Below, in pieces: positions 58,301 to 64,000 of a DNA stretch of 64,000 nucleotides (the first letter of the stretch is position 1; every line of letters starts with the position of its first letter). This stretch comes from Arbacia lixula. Lineage: Eukaryota; Echinodermata; Echinoidea; Arbacioida; Arbaciidae. Both the position numbers and the translations under genes were made by a program. Where the stretch lies: positions 3,401,357 to 3,465,356 of the forward strand of contig OZ022583.1 of assembly GCA_963669155.1 (NCBI GenBank), in the 5' to 3' direction. Under the pieces are notes generated by a model that made no database searches, was not told the origin of the DNA, and saw only the letters and a program-made list of their open reading frames with translations.

Positions 58301-59761
58301 AGGCCTGAGTCTTCACACAGTCGTCTGCGGCGCCTTGTTAGAATACCAGCCCATGCGTTCGCCACCAGGAAACGGTCAGTGCGAAGAGTCCACTTCAACA
58401 GACAGTCGCCATCATCAGCAGTGCAGTAGGGAAGCGGACTACGGTGATGGGGTGTCAACGGGTTGTCCGGATGAGGTTGACCACGCGGAAACCGTTCAGA
58501 GGATGCAACGTCTTTCCAGAACACCCTCTTCGGACTCACCGTGCACAACATCTCAGCAGTGCATGCTAACGTCAGTGAACATGAAAAAATCCGGCAAGCT
58601 CACAAACTCTGATCTAGAGCAATGTACAGAAGATAGTTCATGCGAAAAATCATCACCGACCTCCTTATCAAAGAAAGTGTGGCGTCTTTTTGGAGAGTTG
58701 CTTTCTTGGGACGTATTACAGAAAGATCCCTTTCTCATAACGATTGCGACGTCTTTTTTTCTGTACGCATTTGCCTATAACGGATGGATAGTCTTTGTGG
58801 TACCAAATGCGATAGCGAAGGGACATCCACCGGATCAGGCTGTCCTCCTAGCTACCGTTGGTGGCGTCGCAAATATCTTTGCTCGTTTAAGTGGCGGGTT
58901 CTTTCTGCGGAAAGGGTACATTTCCAGCAATGCCACCTTTGCGATTGTCTCCGTTCTGTCTGCGGCAGCATTCATAGTCAATATATATGTGACGTCATTT
59001 GCGGCCCTAGGAGTGCTTTCCTTCACGAATGGAGCCGCAATTGGGGCTCGGACAATAATTATTAGCATTATATCAAGCGAAACAGCACCTAGTGGGGATG
59101 TTACGAGCGTGATATCTTTGATGCTGGTTGCCGTTGGTCTGGGTGAACCTTTTGGAGGAGTGGTGACAGGTAGGGCCTATGTTAACTGCTGAGAATGTCT
59201 CATATGAATATTTCCAACGTATTTAAGATACACCCTTATACATATACTTCTTGAATATGACCCCCTTTTCCAAAATCCTGGATCCGCCCCTGATTTGTAT
59301 TATAGATTATGTATTCAGTGTGTATTGAAACGTATGTAAACCATGTTAAAGGTCATCACACTTTACCACCCATCGGCTTTCTGGTGATAACTTGAATTCA
59401 TTGTGCATGAAAATTGTTTATTTCGTTTGTTAAATGTATAAAAAAATGAATTGAATTAACATATAATTTGTTACTGCGGGAGGGGAGAGAGGCAGCTGCA
59501 TTCGTACTGGCCTTAATAATAGCCTGCGTTCTCCCTTTTTTCCTCCACATTTCATCAGGTTTTTTGTACGACGTGGGCCAGTCATTTGACACGTCATTTA
59601 TTTTCCTGGGTGCTACAGAGGTGACAGCAGCTGTCATCATCCTAGTACCTCTTGCGCGTCACTACTACCATGACTACATCAACCATTCGGACAGATCGAC
59701 GGAGGAACATGCCTTGGTACCGTTAGACAGCGGTTACGGCACTGGGACACTTGAACCCTGA
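49362..59761 (+). CDS. Monocarboxylate-transporter-like (SLC16/MFS) protein, 4 exons, 530 aa
   Basis: Exons are 49362-49557, 56241-56381, 58117-59169 and 59559-59761. All introns are GT-AG and phase 1, and the total is exactly 531 codons. Exon 1 carries TM1-2 (RKRWFILAGVFVVMFLELGV), with Lys31 in the LKSYG position typical of MCT TM1. Exon 2 carries about TM3-4. Exon 3 carries TM5-6 with the MCT signature-like EYFPDKVRVATSIA, a long hydrophilic loop (about residues 190-300, Ser/Thr/Gln-rich), and TM7-11. Exon 4 carries TM12 and a short acidic tail. The family moves lactate, pyruvate or other small monocarboxylates across the plasma membrane; the substrate here is unknown. In TM8 the sequence is NIFAR: the conserved Arg (369) is present, but the residue four before it is Asn365 where MCT1 has Asp302. 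The usual DGGWGW-type leader before TM1 is not seen. Confidence 0.87.
50251..50790 (-). mobile_element. Solo LTR-like element, minus orientation
   Basis: Read on the minus strand it starts TGCTACGGTCCCCGAGTTCC and ends CCCGAAACA. It follows the + copy at 47239-48254 through landmarks such as CAAACACCCCCTCTTTCTTA, TGACGTCATTATTGACCT, CTTTATGTGAATATAGTTGA, TATAAATAGAGGAA and GAACTACAACTCCTGTCGA-like sequence, but lacks an internal ~350 bp and the terminal duplication. It sits inside intron 1 of the MCT-like gene. Confidence 0.7.
50838..50875 (+). repeat. Decayed hammerhead/PLE-tail-like segment
   Basis: The segment GTGGTGGACTAATGAAGCCA continues with TATAGGCGAAACGCAC. Stem II (GCC/GGC) and GAAA are present, but the core reads CUAAUGA instead of CUGAUGA. 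A related, more degenerate segment lies at about 10518-10556 (CCCGTGGTGGACCAATGAAG, later GGAACGCAC). Both look like relics of a PLE terminal repeat. Confidence 0.4.
51970..52905 (+). mobile_element. 5'-truncated, dead non-LTR retroposon in the MCT intron
   Basis: The reading frame from about 51976 gives NQFKYLGVILDNTLKFDKHI, LPKQVLTLLYNGLFLPHIDY, then an in-frame TGA (about 52204), QRLQNRYARLI, an in-frame TAA (about 52353), FKVINELSPQY and SKIWNNLPLCIRNIKS. These are C-terminal RT and downstream motifs of a jockey/CR1-like element. The 3' UTR has the GGGCCCCTTGGGAGA / GGGCTACCCTG hairpin, AATAAA and a (TAA)n tail (about 52889-52908). The two stops and the missing 5' half make it a pseudogene. 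Confidence 0.85.
53458..53510. repeat. Long poly-G tract
   Basis: About 28 consecutive G followed by TTGGGGGTGGGGTGGGGGG. It lies immediately upstream of a family-B MITE and is capable of G-quadruplex formation. Confidence 0.9.
53521..53946 (+). mobile_element. MITE-like element, family B, copy 2
   Basis: The ends TTAAAGGGAAAGTTCACCCT and GGGCGAACTATCCCTTTAT are inverted repeats, better preserved than in the copy at 9697-10241. Internal landmarks (GTCAAAGGATAAGAATGTTA, TGTGACGTCAC, TTGCATTTTCT, TGATAACTTTCTTATCCTTT) show that the two halves are also partly inverted. There is no coding capacity. Confidence 0.78.
54085..54700. repeat. Short dispersed repeats including GCGAAGCGAGCGAGC
   Basis: GTACTTCTCTTTTGCACCTA with the following AATTTTCTTA.TTTTATGATT occurs near 54099 and again near 54267. 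CGGCGAAGCGAGCGAGC (about 54155-54171) recurs as AAGCGAAGCGAGCGAGC (about 54676-54692). No gene is seen here. Confidence 0.7.
56382..58116. other. Intron 2 of the MCT-like gene
   Basis: It is bounded by GGCAG/GTTAGT and GTTCCAG/GTTG. AT-rich, with a poly-C tract near 57834-57848. No exon or element was recognised. Confidence 0.8.
59343..59460 (+). repeat. Interspersed repeat with AT-rich tail, copy 1
   Basis: The segment TAAAGGT.ATCACAC...CATCGGCTTTCTGGTGAT, then ATTCATTGT.CATGAAA, TTGTTTATTT, GTTTGTTAAATG, ATAAA.AA recurs at 62922-63023 in the same orientation. This copy is in the last intron of the MCT-like gene. Confidence 0.7.
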
Positions 59762-59985
59762 ACTCACTCATAAAGTTTTGAAATGAAAAAAAAAGAGAGA
59801 CAGGGATCCCGTCTCTTTCTTTCTTCTGTTTGGGGGAAGTTAATAGAGACTCCTGTTAGTGTTTGGGATAGGTAGATCCTAAGCCGGATTGATGAAGAAA
59901 AAGAAAGATAGAAGTATGGAAAGAGATCTAAGATTGGTGAAAGTAGAAGAAAGGTATAAAAGGGTGGACAGACACTAGATACAGT

Positions 59986-60056
59986 ACAATGCTGGCGTGT
60001 ACATAAACGGGTGTGATTGGACACGCGCCCAGCAGCAACAACAACAACAACAACAG
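59986..60056 (+). repeat. Interspersed repeat, copy 2, with CAG/CAA tail
   Basis: Matches 6719-6803: ACAATGCTGGCGTGTACAT, CGGGTGTGATTGGACACGCG, then CAGCAGCAACAACAACAACA. It lacks about 8 bases between the first two blocks. Confidence 0.6.
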
Positions 60057-60343
60057 AGGAAAATGAGTGACGATCCGATTGGTGAAATTAGGTAGCATCG
60101 AAAGCGCTGATTGTATATCATTTGAACCAGCTCTCTCAAGATGTTGTTACGTGAGAACTATTGACTAGGAAAGAAAACACCATCTCACTCATCCCCTACT
60201 TCCCTTTATATTACCAACATTGTTTCAATCTCTCTCACATTAGAACTAGCATGTAGATGTGTAATAAGCTAATGGGTTTTGTAAGGGTTAAGTTCCAACC
60301 ACAATTGCTTATGTACTATTACCTACATGGTTCCAATCTTAAA

Positions 60344-60863
60344 GGGTTACTTAATTCGAAAAATAAGTTGCCCCTAATCTATGTAACATTATCCACTTAA
60401 AACGAATTTCACATTCGTTTGCTGCAATAAAGTCTCACTTTGACGAAAATTCGAAAAAACGCACGCCTCCAGTGACGTATGAGAAGTCAAAATTACACAG
60501 ATTGTGCGGAAGTTAACAATAGAAAATTTTCGTAATGTATTCACAACTTTCCCCCTAACTGCGTAGTAACGCGTTATTGCATTCACCTGTATTTTGTCAT
60601 TCAGATTCAATGGATGGAATGCACTTTGAATCTTTTAGTTGTTGCTACTCAGACAAATGGCGTGAATAAAATATTTTATTTACGCTGTTGGCATTTATGG
60701 CATTTTGACTTCTCATACGTCACTGGAGGCGTGCGTTTTTTCAAATTTTCGTCGAAATGAGACTTTATTGCGGCGAACGAATGTGATATTCTAATATTCT
60801 AATAATTCTAATAAATTCTAATGATAGATTAGTGGGAACTTATTTCTTTTAATTTAGTTACCC
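60344..60863. mobile_element. Foldback MITE with ~90-bp or longer inverted repeats
   Basis: The left arm GGGTTACTTAATTCGAAAAA...ACATTCGTTTGCTGCAATAA...GCACGCCTCCAGTGACGTAT is mirrored by ATACGTCACTGGAGGCGTGC...TTATTGCGGCGAACGAATGT...TTTAATTTAGTTACCC. The spacer (about 60500-60690) is the part also found inverted at 5388-5515. It encodes nothing and looks like a non-autonomous DNA transposon. Confidence 0.82.
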
Positions 60864-61140
60864 ATTAATTCTCTCGTTACCATTGGCATGTAGAAGGGTT
60901 TTAAGTCCCAACCACAATTGCTTCTGAACCGCACCTCTTCCATTGTCCGGGCATAACACTGATGCTGTTTTACATACAACCAATGTATGTAAACCAGTGT
61001 CAGAGGCCCATCAGTGTCGTCTGCAGCAAATCAATTTACATTGCTGTTACGAAGGGGCGATCCGCAGCTCGGTAGCATCTCAAGTCCACAATTTTAATAA
61101 ATGAATTATTGCCGTGGTAACTAATAATAACCAATTTGCA

Positions 61141-61230
61141 GCGCTTTTGGATACCGTTAGACAGCGGTTACGGCATTGGAACAACTGAACCCTGAACCCA
61201 CTTATAAAGTTTTAAAATAAAATAAAAAAA
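61141..61230 (+). pseudogene. Duplicated 3' end of the MCT-like gene
   Basis: CCGTTAGACAGCGGTTACGG and the following codons to ACTGAACCCTGA, plus CTTATAAAGTTTT.AAAT, repeat the last ~14 codons and start of the 3' UTR found at 59718-59790, with scattered substitutions and small indels just upstream. It lies 1.4 kb beyond the real stop, and an AG acceptor-like TTTGCAG precedes it (about 61134-61140). It is most simply a local duplication relic; use as an alternative last exon cannot be excluded. Confidence 0.75.
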
Positions 61231-62000
61231 TCAAAGAAAACGCTTTCGATTGTGTACGTCAATGTCGATTCCCAATAAAATAGTTTGTTTCAATTCAATT
61301 GTCTTTTATTTTCAATCTTTTAGCTTTTTTTCATAGTCATATTCTGAATATAAACCAAAAAGATGGATTACCTAAAGATACTTTTAAAATATTTACTTTC
61401 TAATGTTTGTTTTCAACAAGGTTACGTCATTTTCAGTTGAAAACCTTTTATAGAACTATTAGGGCTAAAAAGCCACTTTGATCGACCTCGATTTATGCAT
61501 CTTTTGTTCACTTGTTACCGAAACAATTTAATATTTACTGTGGGAATGCCCTTTTATTCACCGTTTCCTATTAAAATTTCAAAAGAAAGACAATCAATAA
61601 TGCAATCAATTTCTTAATGAATAATCATTTTTTTGGCCTTGAAGCTGGGAATTTCTTATTCGTAATGTCGTTATTTAATATGCACAATACTATATATTGA
61701 TTTGTAAATGTTAACAGGTGCAACTGGTTACAGAAAGAATTGAGATATCATTATATGACATACCAAACCCTACTTTATTCCAAACATAAGGTCGTGCGTT
61801 TTTTGAGACACACGAGAAAAGACATGTGCAACTTCCTTTCCTACCTTTTCCCCGCCATAAAATAATGTATTATTACGTTGTATCACCTTGTACAGTTTTC
61901 ATATTGATAATTGATAACACGTTATAAATAAGTACTATACAATATACATTTTGTATACTATTGTTATATGTTTTGCTGTGAGAAGTAATCTTTCTAGGCA

Positions 62001-62224
62001 TGGGCGGAAATCCCGGGGGGGGGGGGGGGACGGGGGGGGGGGGGGGGGACGCGTCCCCCCCCCCACCATTTCGAAGGGGGGGGGGACATAATATCAAATG
62101 TCCCCCCCATTATTTTCGGTCCTGTACCTCTAAAATATCATCATCACCCCCCCCCCCCCGCTCAGCGACTTCTTGATGAAAAACATGTCCCCCCCCCCCA
62201 CGTTCGGGGAGCGATTTCCGCCCT
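62001..62224. repeat. G/C-homopolymer foldback
   Basis: GGGCGGAAATCCCGGGGG (about 62003) and GGGGAGCGATTTCCGCCC (about 62206-62223) are inverted repeats around alternating poly-G and poly-C blocks, with ACGCGTCCC and GAAGGGGGGG between. Frames reading through it are not coding. Confidence 0.8.
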
Positions 62225-62814
62225 TGTTTCTAGGAAAGAAATAAATAGGAAGATACCCTAATGGTGGAGAAGCTGGAGGTGCGATGTTATCTATCACAGT
62301 GGTATTGTTTACTGGCATGTTAAGTGAGTTATTTTCATATTGTATCAAGAGAGATATGGACACGGAGTTTGCTTACATGATGGGTGTAAGGTGACAATAA
62401 GGAGAGCTACGTGACATTAGTTCATCTAGCTTGCAAGGTGCCAACATTGGTCACGGGCTTGATGTGTTGCGATTGGCTGATAGAGATCAGTCTTTAACTT
62501 CAAACCATTTTGTGTCAATGGATATTTGGAAATAAAGGGTAAAGATACGTATACCTCGAAGGGACTGGTTCTTTACTGCTGTAGTATAATACATTTACTT
62601 ATGACTGGTAAATTTACATTTCCGAATATGGAGTAGCGAATGGCATTGGACCCCCATAGCAAGCTATCCAGTACAAGGAAGGCTCTTGGCTTCACTTACC
62701 TGGCCTTGGTTTTCTCCAACTTTAGACTATAATAATCGTGATAAAGAAAAAACATGACGATTACCTCTGTCAGTAGAGCATGTTCACTCTCACTTCTTGC
62801 ACAGCAGGCCTGTG

Positions 62815-62861
<47 letters not shown>

Positions 62862-62874
62862 CAGACACACACAC
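62815..62874. repeat. (CA)n microsatellite
   Basis: CA dinucleotide tract interrupted once by GGACAGA. Confidence 0.9.
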
Positions 62875-62921
62875 ACTTCTTCTTTCTCTTAGCAGCTCTC
62901 TACCTTTATAACTTAAAGGTT

Positions 62922-63023
62922 ATCACACCTCACAAGCCATCGGCTTTCTGGTGATCCCTTATATTCATTGTTCATGAAAGTTGTTTATTTTTGTTTGTTA
63001 AATGAATAAAGAATTTAAATTAA
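62922..63023 (+). repeat. Interspersed repeat with AT-rich tail, copy 2
   Basis: Same orientation and landmark order as 59343-59460: TTAAAGGTTATCACAC, CATCGGCTTTCTGGTGAT, TTCATGAAAGTTGTTTATTT, TGTTTGTTAAATGAATAAAG. Confidence 0.7.
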
Positions 63024-63610
63024 GATAACTGATACTTCACGTGTAACCTTAACAGAGCAATGTAAATTGGGTAATGGAAATTGGATATTTTGGTAACTTA
63101 AATATGCATATTCCGTCAGAGCAAATAGATATCCGATAGCAGGAATTATATATTATATTTAGTAAAGTTGACTTGCTAATATGCTAGACAAATATGTTCT
63201 GCATTTGATATCTTTCAAGGCATTTAAAGACAGGGTAGCCCATTTGCAAAAGTCATGAAACTCGACGGAAATCGGCAGTTTACCCGAACCATAACGTGCA
63301 TGAAATTTCACAAATATAGCATCACGAAACTTGTCAGGAAGCGTGGAATACTATTTCCATTTGCGTTTGGATCGTTGTGACCATGGTCTACTTTCATACA
63401 CGGCGGTGTGCCGCTTGCCTCAATCAGTTAGCTGTGCCATGCGCGAAGACGTGATGTGCGTATTGCGTATTGCAGTCTCCGGTCTGTACGTAGGCTATCG
63501 TAGCTTCGAACGACCCGTCCAAAACCTACTGGAAATCCAGCAATCAATGTAATTTTGCTCAAAGTCAATTTGCAGTTCTATAATTTGGAGATAAGTTCTT
63601 ATGTAAACAT

Positions 63611-63735
63611 CAAACCTTGTTCAATGGGATGGATATCCATTTCTTTAAACATCCTTCGTCACATGTGACATTTTGGCCAGTTTGCGCAAGGATGTTTAGG
63701 TAGATGGATATCCATCCCTTTGAACAAGGTTTGAT
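63611..63735. repeat. Long imperfect hairpin
   Basis: TCAAACCTTGTTCAATGGGA with TGGATATCCATTTCTTTAAA and ACATCCTT is mirrored by AAGGATGTTTAGGTAGATGG, ATATCCATCCC and TTTGAACAAGGTTTGA. The loop contains TCACATGTGACA, itself a palindrome. The left flank carries an extra ACATCAAACC. It could be a small foldback element. Confidence 0.78.
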
Positions 63736-64000
63736 CAAGGTGTGACTAGCTGCTCTCAACAATATGATGCATACGCGATTGCGCCACGCACCTGGATTTT
63801 ATTTAAGGTCATACACTCATACACTTATTTCTATTTCATCCTTCCGACTCAGATCACCTTAAAGTCTTCTAAACATTGTTTCACCAAATCCATTGAGGTT
63901 GCCACTTTTTTGCCCTAGAATCATTATTAGAATCATGATTCAAAACACGTTTCTGTAGAATCACGATTGCGTTCAGACGAAATTGAATATAAAAGTGATT

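Larger units (their letters stand above)
59762..64000. other. Region downstream of the MCT-like gene
   Basis: No further gene is supported. It holds interspersed repeats, a 520-bp foldback MITE, a duplicated end of the MCT gene at 61141-61230, a G/C-homopolymer foldback at 62001-62224, a CA microsatellite and a hairpin at 63611-63735. Short open frames here lack recognisable domains. An AATAAA at about 61275 may serve the MCT transcript or only the duplicated end. Confidence 0.5.

Overview
This is animal nuclear DNA. The genes are broken into exons joined by GT-AG introns, the intergenic space is AT-rich, and there are many GA, CA, TA and poly-G tracts, foldback MITE-like elements, a CR1/L2-type retroposon and several Penelope-like elements (PLEs). 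Gene content and repeat style suggest a marine invertebrate deuterostome, most likely an echinoderm. This is inference; no marker here fixes the species.

Four host genes can be modelled, all on the + strand, each with splice phases that close exactly: (1) a short rhodopsin-class GPCR (3275-4439, 2 exons, 314 aa); (2) a kyphoscoliosis-peptidase (KY)-like protein with a transglutaminase-like Cys-His-Asp domain followed by repeated beta-rich units (17958-22886, 4 exons, 1108 aa); (3) a single-pass membrane protein with a tiny ectodomain and a long tyrosine-rich cytoplasmic tail (28642-32271, 4 exons, 440 aa); (4) an SLC16/MCT-like transporter (49362-59761, 4 exons, 530 aa) with a 6.7 kb first intron full of repeats. 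They look like unrelated neighbours, not one pathway.

Regions: 1-3.2 kb, non-coding with a diverged tandem repeat; 3.3-4.6 kb, GPCR; 4.6-17.9 kb, gene-poor, with purine-rich satellites, a four-copy degenerate tandem array and MITE copies; 18-23 kb, KY-like gene with a foldback MITE in its third intron and a sister copy downstream; 23-28.5 kb, non-coding and microsatellite-rich; 28.6-32.3 kb, tyrosine-tail gene; 32.8-33.3 kb, a foldback element enclosing degenerate telomere-like repeats; 34.4-45.8 kb, a nest of PLEs; 46.3-46.8 kb, retroposon 3' end; 47.2-50.8 kb, two oppositely oriented solo-LTR-like elements; 49.4-59.8 kb, MCT gene; 60-64 kb, more MITEs and repeats.

The most notable system is the PLE cluster. 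One element (40322-45774) has an uninterrupted 973-aa reverse transcriptase/GIY-YIG ORF between ~690-bp inverted terminal repeats. A second, on the minus strand, is split by a nested CR1-like insertion exactly between its RT and endonuclease domains. A third is represented by its endonuclease end. The terminal repeats of two distinct PLEs carry hammerhead-ribozyme-like cores (CUGANGA, stem II, GAAA, almost no stem III) whose short stem I is paired in both families by different bases, which supports a real folded RNA.
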